Notes: a model not told the origin generated them from the sequence alone. A DNA stretch of 64,000 nucleotides from Arcicella gelida (GCF_034931025.1 NZ_JAYGIL010000010.1:130425-194424), one strand, 5' to 3'. Positions 53,120 through 62,499 are shown, counted from the stretch's first letter. Program-made: numbers and translations.

Positions 53120-56100
53120 TTACTCAATGCTATTCACATGTTCAAACAAATCTGTTATAACATGTTTCTTAGAATTCGGAGCTACTTCTCGAAAATACTG
53201 AATCAAATTCAGCGTGGTGGCGTAGCGATTTGGCTTTTTCGGATTATTGAAAGAGTGCCAATCGTTCAAGAAATGCTGTAATGCTTCGTTTACATTTTTT
53301 TCTCCAATTTGTTTCTGTAATTCATACATCGCAATTGCTCCTTTGTTGTAATAAATGTGTTCTTCATTTTCAACCAACGCTAGTGGTAATTCCTTCTTGC
53401 TAGACTTTAAGTTAGCTTCTGTGTATTCATCCAATTGAAACTTCAAAAATTGCTGAACTTTATTATTAAGATATTTTTCTTTAAGCACCATAATGGCTGA
53501 ATACTGTGCCAGTGTTTCCAAAATCATATTTTGTCCTTGTACGTTTGCCGCTTCCAGTTGTAAACCCCACCATTGGTGAGCCACTTCGTGGGCAGTAACA
53601 TAAAATGCCATGTCCACATCTTTTTCATCATCAATATCCATTACAAAACCGATAGCTTCAGAAAACGGAATAATTCCCGGCAAAGATTGGGCAAATGTTC
53701 GATACCTTGGGAACTCTACAATACGGAGTTGCTTGTATTGATAAGGACTGAAATGTTTGCTGTAATAATCTAAGGACATTTTCATGGATTCCATCATTCG
53801 TTTCAGGTTGTACTCATGTCCTTTTTGATAATAAATTTCTAAATCAACAGGCTTATTTGAAGTATTGCCTAATGGGATAGAGCTGTCTCTCATTACTTCA
53901 TACTGTCCCGACACAATCGGATAAAAATTGATAATTCGTTGATTGGTTTTGTAATGAAAATAATTGCGACCATCTGCATTCCATTTAGCCACTAAATCGC
54001 CAGAAGTGAGGGCTGTTTGTGGCGATTCTGTACTGATTACAATATCTAAGTTGATGCCATCCGAATCACTTCCGCTGCGTGCATTTACCAATTCTCTTAC
54101 ATCATCACGTTTGGCTTTTTGTAGTCTTGGAGCCAGCTCAAAATCATTCCGATTGTCCTCGTCCTGCATTTCATATTTTTTCTGATAATCAAAACTCGGT
54201 AGCACCGCATTGTCAAAAAAAGTACCGTTATACACCACATCTATATCAGCATTATTAGTTTCAAAACCCCTTGGTTCTAAGGTTTGTTTAAAATTCATTT
54301 TCATTGTATCACCTGGAGCTAATGGTTGGCTCAATTGGTAAATGGTATAATGATATTTTTTATACTTATTGTTTGTTGTTACAGAACGGTCAAAAGTTAC
54401 ATCCGTCAGTTCCACGTTCGACTCCATTAGTTTTTGCACGTGAATTTCCCGAATGGGTAATGGCGAAGTATTGGTAACAATATAATAACCTATAATATGA
54501 TAGGCTCTTTGTGATGGGAACAGCTCAACTTTTAGTTTTATAGCTGTAATTTTAGGCTGTGGAATATATTCAAACTGTTTCAACGTCTTTTCGTAACCAG
54601 CTCTAAAATTATCTTGCTCACCCTTCGTCCAGAATTCATTTAGCACATTGGTATTGTAAAAAATATAAGCTCCTATACTGATGAAGAGCATCAGGCAAAG
54701 TAAACAGAAAATCCTCAAGGATTTCCCTGTTTGTTTTAGTCCGCTTGTCCAACGTTTACTCAAGCCTGTTTCTGTTCCTTTTACCATCAAAACACTGGCA
54801 AAAATCAAGAGTAGCAAACCAAACAATACCCAGTAGATTTTTACCCAAAGATAGGCGTTCAGAAAGTGTCCATACCCATTCATATCCGAGTAAGAGGCAA
54901 GCGAATGTCCACCAAAATTAAGTAAGGTATGTTCAAAACCAAATACACCAACGGCTACGTTGATGATAGCGAATGCAATGGTTGCGAGCATCCCTACAAA
55001 CTTGTTGCCAGTAAGTGCCTGAAAGAACATGGCTGCAAAGGTATAAAGTGCCAAAAATGGAAATAGTTCTAAAAAAAATCCGAAGAAATAGACATCCAAT
55101 TCGTAGCGATAGTAGCCGTTCAATGTTTGAAACAGGACACCTGCAACAATGAGTGAAAGCATGACAATGGCATAAACAAACAGTAATCCCAAGAATCGAC
55201 TACTCATATTAACAAAACTAGAGAGCGGCGTGGCATCATGAATGAGGTTAAGCTTTACGTCCTTTTCCTTCCATATAATTTCGCCTGAATAAAAGACTAA
55301 AATAATCATGAAGAAGTAAATAGACATCTCTCGCAATTCTTCGATAATGAAATACGTAGTTGGGTAACTATCTACTCCATACGATGTGCCTAAGCTCACC
55401 GAATTGACAAGAATAACAATGAAACAACACAGAATAATTGCCCAAAAGGAAATGAGTTTGAGAATCGACAGACTATGAAACCAAGCATTAAGCAATAGCT
55501 GAACGAACTGAGCCTTGATATGAAAGACAGGTGTAACCGTAGGTAGGCTCTTTGTGAAAGTAATTACTAAGGGTTTCACTTTTTGTTTTTGCTTTTTATT
55601 GACAGCCCTTTCATTGATGACCATCAATTGAAACTTGATATAACCAAACGATAATGCCAAAATACCCAAGCCTATCCAGAAGAGTTTGTTAAGTAACATA
55701 ATGCCCGACATAGGAATCAGCAGAGAGTTTCTATCCATTACCGTCCAGCCTTTAGTTGCTTTAGTTAATGTGGTAAGCGAAAAGGGATCTAGTAAGGCTT
55801 GAAATGTTTCATTCGTAATGCCTTTGGTAATCATAAACAACACAAAAATGACTACCCCTTGAGTATATACGACCATTAAATTTTTGCTGAGTGCTCCGGT
55901 GGTAAAAAATACAGCAGCCCCAAAAAATAAGGTAGGTAAAACCACCCAAATAAAGGGTTGTAGATAATTGATAAATTGAAAAGGCAAAAATTCGTTTGGA
56001 TTATTCCATGGAATAAATTCGCCTAACATCATACCCCAAAGCAAGCCACTAAAAATAAAAAGTAGTACAACAAGTGACCCCAAGAATCGACCCAATAGAT

Positions 56101-56395
56101 AATTCTTTTTAGAAATAGGATTAACATAAATAAGTGAAGTAACATCATACTGAAAATCACGTAGTACAGGAACGCCCATAATCATCGAGGCAATAATCAT
56201 TGACAAACCTGTAATTGCTCCCATGGTTTTAGCAATTACCAGTGGAGAATTCTTCTTCACTAATCCTAAATCTATACCCTGAAAGACAAATTCTACACCA
56301 ACTGCTGAGAACAAAAATAGCAGCAGAAAAAAGAAATAGGTTTCAGGTCGCCTTAATCGGTATTTTATTTCAAATATAAAGAATTCGTATAGCAT
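53120..56395 (-). CDS. ABC transporter permease fused to M1-type aminopeptidase
   Basis: A 1091-residue membrane protein. Residues about 1-590 contain about 12 helices in two ABC-2-like blocks (for example RDFQYDVTSLIYVNPISKKN and LGRFLGSLVVLLF). A beta-rich region (about 610-820) is followed by an M1 zinc peptidase domain (about 830-1091). The metal site is H936-E937-x-x-H940 in TAHEVAHQWWG, with the third ligand Glu in ILETLAQYSA 18 residues later, so the site is complete. The GxMEN-type substrate motif seems replaced. The peptidase half should face the periplasm. The ATPase 12 bp upstream completes the transporter. Similar fusions occur in Bacteroidota; the substrate is not known. Confidence 0.88.
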   Translation of the reverse strand: MLYEFFIFEIKYRLRRPETYFFFLLLFLFSAVGVEFVFQGIDLGLVKKNSPLVIAKTMGAITGLSMIIASMIMGVPVLRDFQYDVTSLIYVNPISKKNYLLGRFLGSLVVLLFIFSGLLWGMMLGEFIPWNNPNEFLPFQFINYLQPFIWVVLPTLFFGAAVFFTTGALSKNLMVVYTQGVVIFVLFMITKGITNETFQALLDPFSLTTLTKATKGWTVMDRNSLLIPMSGIMLLNKLFWIGLGILALSFGYIKFQLMVINERAVNKKQKQKVKPLVITFTKSLPTVTPVFHIKAQFVQLLLNAWFHSLSILKLISFWAIILCCFIVILVNSVSLGTSYGVDSYPTTYFIIEELREMSIYFFMIILVFYSGEIIWKEKDVKLNLIHDATPLSSFVNMSSRFLGLLFVYAIVMLSLIVAGVLFQTLNGYYRYELDVYFFGFFLELFPFLALYTFAAMFFQALTGNKFVGMLATIAFAIINVAVGVFGFEHTLLNFGGHSLASYSDMNGYGHFLNAYLWVKIYWVLFGLLLLIFASVLMVKGTETGLSKRWTSGLKQTGKSLRIFCLLCLMLFISIGAYIFYNTNVLNEFWTKGEQDNFRAGYEKTLKQFEYIPQPKITAIKLKVELFPSQRAYHIIGYYIVTNTSPLPIREIHVQKLMESNVELTDVTFDRSVTTNNKYKKYHYTIYQLSQPLAPGDTMKMNFKQTLEPRGFETNNADIDVVYNGTFFDNAVLPSFDYQKKYEMQDEDNRNDFELAPRLQKAKRDDVRELVNARSGSDSDGINLDIVISTESPQTALTSGDLVAKWNADGRNYFHYKTNQRIINFYPIVSGQYEVMRDSSIPLGNTSNKPVDLEIYYQKGHEYNLKRMMESMKMSLDYYSKHFSPYQYKQLRIVEFPRYRTFAQSLPGIIPFSEAIGFVMDIDDEKDVDMAFYVTAHEVAHQWWGLQLEAANVQGQNMILETLAQYSAIMVLKEKYLNNKVQQFLKFQLDEYTEANLKSSKKELPLALVENEEHIYYNKGAIAMYELQKQIGEKNVNEALQHFLNDWHSFNNPKKPNRYATTLNLIQYFREVAPNSKKHVITDLFEHVNSIE

Positions 56396-56407
56396 AGTGC
56401 GTTAATA

Positions 56408-57280
56408 TTAGCTGTTGAAAATTTGAGACATATAAACATCTTCTAGGTTGGCTTCAATAAGTTTAAATGTTGAGCCTGGGTGTATGTCACTGATTACATG
56501 AACAATTTGGTTTCCTAAATACAGGCGGTCGCTGATGACCTGATATTCGTTTTTGTATTGTTCCAATTCATTTTTTTGTATCGTCTTTTCATACACCCGT
56601 CCTTGAAGGGTTTCAATGATTTGAGAGGGGTTTCCTTGAATAATCACCTTTCCTTTGTTGATGATTGCCATCCTTGGACATAATTCTTTCACATCATCTA
56701 CGATATGTGTAGAAAGAATTACGATGGTATGCTCGCTCACTTGGCTTAATAGATTATAGAAACGGTTGCGTTCCACTGGGTCTAAACCAGCTGTTGGCTC
56801 ATCAACTATCAGCAATTTAGGGTTGTTCAACAATGCCTGAGCAATGCCAAAGCGTTGCTTCATTCCGCCAGAAAACTCACCCAGTTTTTGCTTTCGAACT
56901 TCATACAGGTTTACCTTATCCAAAAGATTCTGTATCATTTCTTTACGCTCTTTTCGGTTTATAATCCCTTTTAGCACCGCAAGATGATTCAATAGCATTT
57001 CGGCAGATAGTGCTGGATATACACCAAATTGTTGAGGTAGGTAACCCAGTACTTTTTTCAATTCGTTCTTGTTTTCTAAAATATTGAGATTCCCCAATTG
57101 AATACTTCCAGAATCTGCTTCCTGCAAGGTTGCTATTGTACGCATGAGCGTTGATTTACCAGCACCATTAGGACCAAGTAAGCCAAACATACCTACAGGG
57201 ATTTGTAATGAGACTTTATGGAGTGCTTTTACCCCATTGTTGTATGTTTTAGAAAGGTCAGTTATTATCAGATTTTCCAT
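56408..57280 (-). CDS. ABC transporter ATP-binding protein
   Basis: A 290-residue ATPase: Walker A GPNGAGKSTLM, Q-loop in YLPQQFGVYP, signature GEFSGGMKQRFG, Walker B LLIVDEPTAGLDP and switch His in STHIVDD. Residues about 215-290 are a C-terminal extension that may contact the permease. It drives the permease/M1 aminopeptidase fusion encoded 12 bp downstream. It is divergent from a LytS/LytTR pair across 201 bp, like ABC exporters that are switched on by neighbouring two-component systems. Confidence 0.92.
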   Translation of the reverse strand: MENLIITDLSKTYNNGVKALHKVSLQIPVGMFGLLGPNGAGKSTLMRTIATLQEADSGSIQLGNLNILENKNELKKVLGYLPQQFGVYPALSAEMLLNHLAVLKGIINRKERKEMIQNLLDKVNLYEVRKQKLGEFSGGMKQRFGIAQALLNNPKLLIVDEPTAGLDPVERNRFYNLLSQVSEHTIVILSTHIVDDVKELCPRMAIINKGKVIIQGNPSQIIETLQGRVYEKTIQKNELEQYKNEYQVISDRLYLGNQIVHVISDIHPGSTFKLIEANLEDVYMSQIFNS

Positions 57281-57469
57281 GATTAATTAATTTTGACTCA
57301 ATATTAAAATGAATGGAATGGCAATAAAAAGAACTGGGACAGGTGTACTGTAGATAGGTACGGATTGCTGGTGCTGCGTGGCAAAAGCACTTGATAACCG
57401 TAAACAGTATGTTCATCACACCTACTGATATATCTGTAACAAGTAAGCTCTAGGGCTTGAATTTTTATG

Positions 57470-57477
57470 TAGTTTTG
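57470..57477 (+). promoter_or_regulatory. candidate -7 promoter element of LytS gene
   Basis: TAGTTTTG fits the TAnnTTTG consensus and lies only 4 bases before the ATG of the kinase gene, so the transcript would be leaderless or the real start codon is further downstream. No good TTG partner was found at the normal spacing. Confidence 0.4.
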
Positions 57478-57481
57478 TAGG

Positions 57482-58276
57482 ATGACTTTATGGCAAAAAC
57501 TATTCAATAAACAATTCCTTAAAAGGCTAGTGCCTTACTTCTTCATCGTGACCACCTTGTTACTGGTGGTTTTTAACGATTTTTTTGGAAAAGAAGAAGA
57601 TTATCACATTTTTATTCTACTATTTTTCATTTCGATGATTGTCTGGATGATACGCTGGCTAATCATTCAGATTAAACTCATCCTTCGACTCAAAAAAGAT
57701 AAAACACAAGCTGAATTAATGCACTTGAAGAGTCAGGTGAATCCACATTTTTTTTTCAATACCTTGAATAATTTGTATGGATTGGTAGAAAAAGACACCG
57801 CTAAAGCACAGCAATTAATCCTTAAATTATCTGACATGATGCGCTATAGTATTTATGAAGGACAAAATGATTGGGTTACCTTAGCGGATGAAATTACTTA
57901 TCTTGAAAACTACATGGATTTGCATAAAATGCGATACCACAAAGAAATTACCGTTCGCTTTGAAGTAGATGTAGCAGATAAGCATGTTAAAATCATGCCT
58001 TTATTATTGATTATTATGGTTGAAAATGCTTTTAAACATGGTGTAGAAAAACTTAGAAAAGATGCATTTGTTTACATTCGTTTAAAGGCTACATCGCAAA
58101 TTATAGATTTTGAGATTGAAAATAATTTTGATGTTGAGGAGCAAGTTGAGACGCATGGTATTGGTCTTAACAATTTGAAAAAACGACTGGAATTAGTTTA
58201 TTTGAACAAACATGAATTAGAAATATCTTCTAATCATGCAGATATTTATAAAATTCGATTAAAACTTACTTTATGA
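57482..58276 (+). CDS. LytS-type sensor histidine kinase, short form
   Basis: A 264-residue kinase with only two membrane helices (about 18-35 and 43-68) before the His_kinase core. The core shows HLKSQVNPHFFFNTLNNLYGL, DEITYLENYMDLHKMRY, IMVENAFKHGVE and GIGLNNLKKRLELVY, closely like the kinase at 49432-50556 but with a much shorter sensor part. With so small a membrane part it may sense through a partner such as the adjacent transporter, as BceS-type kinases do (inference). Its stop overlaps the LytTR gene by 4 bp. Confidence 0.9.
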   Translation: MTLWQKLFNKQFLKRLVPYFFIVTTLLLVVFNDFFGKEEDYHIFILLFFISMIVWMIRWLIIQIKLILRLKKDKTQAELMHLKSQVNPHFFFNTLNNLYGLVEKDTAKAQQLILKLSDMMRYSIYEGQNDWVTLADEITYLENYMDLHKMRYHKEITVRFEVDVADKHVKIMPLLLIIMVENAFKHGVEKLRKDAFVYIRLKATSQIIDFEIENNFDVEEQVETHGIGLNNLKKRLELVYLNKHELEISSNHADIYKIRLKLTL

Positions 58277-58977
58277 GTATTAAATACATGATAGTAGATG
58301 ATGAATCGGTGGCACACGACATCATCAAAAAGTATTGCTCGCTGTTGCCCAATATGCAATTAATGCAGCACTGCTACGATGCGATTGAAGCCATAGAATA
58401 CCTTACTCATAACGAGGTAGATTTGATTTTTCTGGATTTGAATATGCCTAAACTGAAGGGATTTGAATTTCTAAAAACACTGTCTCATGCACCAAAAGTA
58501 ATTGTTACAACTGCTTACAAAGAACATGCCTTAGAGGGTTACGAATTAAACATTGTTGATTACATCCTTAAACCTTTTTCATTCGAGCGTTTTTTGAAAG
58601 CGGTCAACAAGGTACGTACAGATACTCCCAAAATAACATCTAACAATCAAAATACCGTAAGTGAGCCAAAGCAGGGAAGATTTTTTCTACGTTCAGACAA
58701 CAAGTACATTCAAATTGTGATGGATGATATTTTGTTTGTAGAGTCTTCGGGTAACTATATCAAAATTGTCCTAAAAGAAGAAATCATTACTACTCGTGGA
58801 AAATTAGCATCCATCATAGAACTCATGCCTATTGATAGTTTTATTCAAGTACATCGGTCATTTATAGTAGCACAGAAGCACATCAAACGCATAGAGGGGA
58901 ATCAGATATTTCTTGAAAACTACACAGTGCCTATTGGGAAACTATTTAAGGTACAGTTAGATAGGTTTTTAAAATAG
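58273..58977 (+). CDS. LytTR-family response regulator
   Basis: A 234-residue regulator of the same length and design as the one at 48731: receiver with DLIFLDLNMPKLKGFEFLKT (phosphoacceptor Asp near 54) and LKPFSFERFLKAVNKV, then LytTR domain (FFLRSDNKYIQIVMDDILFV, QVHRSFIVAQKHIKRIEGNQ). The two proteins are similar along their whole length, so the two LytS/LytTR pairs are paralogous. Its likely target is the divergent ABC/aminopeptidase operon. Confidence 0.92.
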   Translation: MSIKYMIVDDESVAHDIIKKYCSLLPNMQLMQHCYDAIEAIEYLTHNEVDLIFLDLNMPKLKGFEFLKTLSHAPKVIVTTAYKEHALEGYELNIVDYILKPFSFERFLKAVNKVRTDTPKITSNNQNTVSEPKQGRFFLRSDNKYIQIVMDDILFVESSGNYIKIVLKEEIITTRGKLASIIELMPIDSFIQVHRSFIVAQKHIKRIEGNQIFLENYTVPIGKLFKVQLDRFLK

Positions 58978-59430
58978 GTGTATCAAGTTGCTGATTAGCC
59001 ATTCAGAATGGTTGGTTTTGAAAGCAAGTATTTGGTTTAAAAAGAAATTTCTGTTGCACATTGATCTTAGATTTGAATTATGACGATATTCAAAAATAAC
59101 ATGAAGTATAAAATTGACAGTACTCAAAACTGATTACATTTCAAACCACTTATCTTAACGACAGATGTAGATGCTGTTGAATTGAAGTGTGTAAAAAATG
59201 AAGCTACCAGCAATACAATATTAAAAAGAAGAAAATAAGTGACTTTTATCTCCACCTACGCTCCTACCCAACCATTAAATTTTCTGATTCATGTAGTATA
59301 GAAAATATTATCCTATATGGGAATATTCGGAATTATAAATCAAAGCAAGACCTCTCCTATTGTTTTATGGGAAGATTTTCAAAAGTCGGAACATCATTTG
59401 TCCCGACTTTTGAATAAAATACTTTTTAAA
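58978..59430. other. 453-bp intergenic region, convergent genes
   Basis: No gene was recognised between the LytTR gene and the DoxX-like gene. A short open stretch around 59101-59240 (containing ILTTDVDAVELKCVKNEATS) has an in-frame stop and no known match. The right end holds a bidirectional terminator. Confidence 0.5.
59378..59414. terminator. bidirectional terminator hairpin
   Basis: Perfect 12-bp stem TTCAAAAGTCGG (59378-59389) / CCGACTTTTGAA (59403-59414), 13-base loop, AT-rich on both sides. It lies 16 bp after the DoxX-like gene's stop. Confidence 0.75.
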
Positions 59431-59847
59431 TTAACCTATTATTCTTTTGTCTTTGGCTACAAATTTCGCAAATGCCAACAATGCACCTGTTACCATAATG
59501 TTTCGGAAAAAGTTTACCATTTCTAATTCTTTTTCTCTCATTAGGTCGGCAGTCATAGTTGATGTTCCTAATTCATGTCCCATTGCACGTGGTAAGTGAA
59601 CCAAAACAGCCATCAGCATTACATATAATGCCATGAAGGAATACGCCAATTTGTCGTATTTACCAATTACAGCAGCAACTATAAATAGCAGGATACAAAC
59701 CAAGGTGAAGTAGTTCCAAAAATAGGGAAACGGAATATAATCTGGAACGAAAGAAGCCCCAACCTCAGGTTTGCCAAGGTGCAAGCCAACATAAAGCAAA
59801 AACGAAAGCGGGAATATATATTTCCCTGAGTTCAATATTTTGTCCAT
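59431..59847 (-). CDS. DoxX-like small membrane protein
   Basis: A 138-residue protein with four membrane helices (about 8-24, 45-65, 70-90 and 115-132 from the chosen start). Its size and four-helix plan fit DoxX-like proteins, which are linked to quinone or thiol redox in other bacteria. The ATG at 59847 (MDKILNSGKYIFPL) is preferred to an earlier in-frame ATG at 59928, which would overlap the upstream YciI gene by 70 bp. It follows the YciI gene by 11 bp and is cotranscribed with it. Confidence 0.65.
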   Translation of the reverse strand: MDKILNSGKYIFPLSFLLYVGLHLGKPEVGASFVPDYIPFPYFWNYFTLVCILLFIVAAVIGKYDKLAYSFMALYVMLMAVLVHLPRAMGHELGTSTMTADLMREKELEMVNFFRNIMVTGALLAFAKFVAKDKRIIG

Positions 59848-59858
59848 TATCGTACTAT

Positions 59859-60212
59859 TTAGTTTGTTGGAAATGGAATAAGTGGTCTGATTTCTACCGA
59901 ACTGTTTGGATATTTTAGAATTGGGCAAGTCTTACTCCATTCTTGAACATCTTCCAAATTGTCGGATTTGCAGATGAGAAAACCCGAAACTAAAACGCTG
60001 TCTATTTCTTTGTGTGGACCAACAAGTACGCCATCGTTATTTACAATTGTTGCGTCATAGCGAACTGGTGCAGTATGCACCAATTTACCTTGCATTGCGA
60101 TATTCCCAATCCACGATTGCCACTTGGGCATATCTTCAGCCATATCTTCTGAGCTTGCTAAGTAGCCATTTTCGGTACTTGCATTGCGAAATAATAATAA
60201 ATACTCTGTCAT
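59859..60212 (-). CDS. YciI-like protein (YCII-related domain)
   Basis: A 117-residue protein that begins MTEYLLLFRN and has the ferredoxin-like YCII fold: a central MPKWQSWIGNIAMQGKLVHT helix-strand pair and VSGFLICKSDNLEDVQEWSK. YciI relatives bind small ligands with a conserved His/Asp pair, and many are encoded with sigma factors or Crp regulators. The ATG at 60212 was preferred over the one at 60245, since the added residues (MPHHSQFKFQP) are outside the family pattern. It lies 79 bp after the Crp-type gene on the same strand. Confidence 0.78.
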   Translation of the reverse strand: MTEYLLLFRNASTENGYLASSEDMAEDMPKWQSWIGNIAMQGKLVHTAPVRYDATIVNNDGVLVGPHKEIDSVLVSGFLICKSDNLEDVQEWSKTCPILKYPNSSVEIRPLIPFPTN

Positions 60213-60291
60213 TGGTTGAAATTTAAATTGTGAATGATGAGGCAAAATTCAACAATTAAATTTCCGTGAATAATGACAAAAGTCTATAATT

Positions 60292-60861
60292 TCAGAGTTG
60301 GGCTTTTAGTCGGCTAAAAACATCTTTGTTGATGCCTAAATAAGATGCGATGAGTTTGCTGGATAGTCGTGTCATAAGCAATGGTCGGTATTCCATTAAC
60401 CACTTAATTCTATCCAATGCTGATAATGAAACAAAAGTGTTGATACGATAAACGGAGTTGGCATAAGATGCTTCAAGGATTTGTTTATACACTTTATCAA
60501 ACTGCGGAACGGTTTCCATCATTGTTTGAAAAGATTGCCTGTCAATGGCGAAAAGTTCACAAGGTTCAACTGTCCTTATGTTTTCTGTGGCAGGATTACC
60601 AGTCCCAAAACTCAAAAGTTCTGAACACCAATTATCTTCAATTACTATATCTCTTGTAGTTTCGTTAAAGTCTTTGTCGTAAATATATACTTGCAAACAA
60701 CCTTTGGCGACGAAGTAAACATATTTACAAGTATCGCCTTGCCGTAAAAGTTGTACATTTCGCTTGGTTGAAATATGTTTAAAAGCTGTCAGTACTTTGT
60801 CCAAATTATCAAGGTCATTTCCAAGTCTGTTTGTAATATGATTCCTTAAAACTGCTATCAT
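60292..60861 (-). CDS. Crp/Fnr-family transcriptional regulator
   Basis: A 189-residue regulator. A cyclic-nucleotide-binding-type barrel covers about 25-120 (LLRQGDTCKYVYFVAKGCLQ, VYIYDKDFNETTRDIVIEDN), followed by a dimer helix and a short C-terminal helix-turn-helix (SKLIASYLGINKDVFSRLKA). The DNA-binding part is short, as in the Bacteroidota Crp subgroup. Key cAMP-contact residues (the RxS motif) are not evident, so the effector is unknown. It sits upstream of the YciI and DoxX-like genes and is likely to regulate them. Confidence 0.87.
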   Translation of the reverse strand: MIAVLRNHITNRLGNDLDNLDKVLTAFKHISTKRNVQLLRQGDTCKYVYFVAKGCLQVYIYDKDFNETTRDIVIEDNWCSELLSFGTGNPATENIRTVEPCELFAIDRQSFQTMMETVPQFDKVYKQILEASYANSVYRINTFVSLSALDRIKWLMEYRPLLMTRLSSKLIASYLGINKDVFSRLKAQL

Positions 60862-61247
60862 TTTATGCTATCGTTGATGTTTGTACAGCGGCTAGAAGGA
60901 TTAGGTCTAACATCAATCTGTGAAAAAATACCTGTACAAATATATAGTAGAAATGCAGTAGAAAAACAATTATTAATTCTAAGACCTAAAAAAAAGGAAG
61001 AGCCTCACGCTCTAAAGGACTTATTGATTCTGCAAGGCAAAAGGAATATTTATCCCTGATACATTATGTGAGCGGGCTACTCTTTAGCATTTTGAGTCGT
61101 AGGAAACAACCTTTCACAACATCTTTTTAATTTATTGATTATTAGCATATTAAAAACACCATTTACTTTCAAGTATAGAGCTAAATGGTTGTTTGACTTT
61201 TGTACAACAATTGTTTTTGTGGGACGCTACAGCAGTTGGATACGGTT
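60862..61247. other. intergenic region with repeat copy C
   Basis: A 386-bp gap between the Crp-type gene and the SnoaL-like gene. It contains repeat copy C; an open frame across it (60865-61059) is an accident of the repeat and not a credible gene. The promoter of the Crp-type gene should be at its left end. Confidence 0.5.
60977..61107 (-). repeat. dispersed intergenic repeat, copy C
   Basis: In inverted orientation relative to copies A and B. The core TGTATCAGGGATAAATATTC and CTTTTGCCTTGCA (61063-61031) are unchanged, an 11-base stretch present in the others is absent, and the far end has TTTTAGGTCTTAG as in copy A. Bases 61064-61107 resemble the flank of copy B. Confidence 0.7.
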
Positions 61248-61583
61248 CTATATCAAGTCGGCTTTTGCTTTTGCAATCTTACCTTCTTTAAATGTGAAGT
61301 CAAATATACCACCGATTTTGTTGCCAGAGAATTCGCCCGTAAACTCCACTTCAATATGAGCTTCATTGTCGGCAATGATATCCAAATTAATAAGTCGTGT
61401 TTGTGTATTATAACCAATGAAATAGCTTTCAAAATACTTTTTAATACCCGAATGCCCTTTGAAAACTTGACCTACTGATGGGTCGTCAAGTACAGCTTCT
61501 TTATCCCATTTTTCTAAATAGTTTTTTGTGTCGAAGGCATTGCTCACCATAAGCCAATCTTGTATAAATGATTTAATGTCCAT
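61248..61583 (-). CDS. SnoaL-like / NTF2-fold protein
   Basis: A 111-residue protein of the cone-shaped NTF2 superfamily: IQDWLMVSNAFDTKNYLEKW at the N-terminus, then VGQVFKGHSGIKKYFESYFI and beta strands IEVEFTGEFSGNKIGGIFDF. SnoaL-type proteins are small binding proteins or isomerases; the acidic residues of the catalytic types cannot be placed with confidence. It is cytoplasmic. It starts 1 bp after the stop of the AraC gene and is the last gene of a unit with the AraC and SDR genes. Confidence 0.78.
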   Translation of the reverse strand: MDIKSFIQDWLMVSNAFDTKNYLEKWDKEAVLDDPSVGQVFKGHSGIKKYFESYFIGYNTQTRLINLDIIADNEAHIEVEFTGEFSGNKIGGIFDFTFKEGKIAKAKADLI

Positions 61584-61584
61584 T

Positions 61585-62499
61585 TTAATTGAATGATTGT
61601 TTAAATTCTAAAGGTGTCATGTTGGTTCTTTTCTTAAATAATTTGCTGAAAGATTGAGAATGCTCGAATCCCAATTGAAAAGCAATTTCAGAAACAGATA
61701 GCTCTGCTAAAGCTAAATACTCTTTTGCTACTTCAATTAATTTATTATGAATATGTTGCTGAGTACTTTGGCCTGTCAATGAACGTAACATATCACTTAA
61801 ATACCGTGGTGATACATTTAATTTTTCGGCTATGTACTCAACAGTCGGAAGCCCATTTTTAACTGTTTCTTTTTCTTCAAAGTAAGTATTCAAAATACGC
61901 TCCATTTTTGTTAGTAAATTGTTATTTACTACTTTTCTGGTAATGAATTGTCTTTTATAAAAACGATTACTGTAATTGAGTAATACTTCTATGTAAGAAA
62001 CTAATACGTCTTGAGTGCTATCATCTATTGGCCCGTTTAATTCTTCCCTAATATGGTCGAAAATTCGAAAAACAATCTGTTTTTCTTTTTCTGATAAGTA
62101 CAGAGCCTCATTTGCTGCATAAGAAAAAAAAGAATAATTCTTAATTTTTGAAGCCAAGGGATAATTTAAGATAAGGTCAGGGTGAAATAACAATGTATAT
62201 CCCGAAAGGTCTCTATCTATTTCCCCTCTTTCTAATACCTGATTAGGTGCGACAAAAGCCATTCTACCTTCATTGAAATCATAATAGTTTTGACCATAGC
62301 CTATTTTCCCTTGGAAATTTAATTTGTAAGATATTTTGTAAAAATTTAACAGAAAGGCCTTTGGTTGCTCGTCGAACGGTGTCTTCATGTCAGCATAATT
62401 AACCATACTAACTAATGGATGTAAGGGTTTAGGCAAGCCCAATATATTATTTAATTCAGAAAGTGAATCAAATTTTACAACACTGTCGATTTGTTTCAT
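61585..62499 (-). CDS. AraC-family transcriptional regulator
   Basis: A 304-residue regulator with a cupin-like ligand domain (about 40-150; GYGQNYYDFNEGRMAFVAPN) and a C-terminal AraC-type DNA-binding domain (about 205-300; VEYIAEKLNVSPRYLSDML, SVSEIAFQLGFEHSQSFSKL, FKKRTNMTPLEFKQS). This type often controls adjacent short-chain dehydrogenases and NTF2-like genes, as here: an SDR gene 30 bp upstream and a SnoaL-like gene 1 bp downstream on the same strand. It is therefore probably a local regulator. Confidence 0.9.
   Translation of the reverse strand: MKQIDSVVKFDSLSELNNILGLPKPLHPLVSMVNYADMKTPFDEQPKAFLLNFYKISYKLNFQGKIGYGQNYYDFNEGRMAFVAPNQVLERGEIDRDLSGYTLLFHPDLILNYPLASKIKNYSFFSYAANEALYLSEKEKQIVFRIFDHIREELNGPIDDSTQDVLVSYIEVLLNYSNRFYKRQFITRKVVNNNLLTKMERILNTYFEEKETVKNGLPTVEYIAEKLNVSPRYLSDMLRSLTGQSTQQHIHNKLIEVAKEYLALAELSVSEIAFQLGFEHSQSFSKLFKKRTNMTPLEFKQSFN

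Noticed and set aside
60865..61059. 64-codon plus-strand frame between the Crp and SnoaL-like genes
   Set aside because: It runs through repeat copy C and its sequence is not kept in copies A and B.
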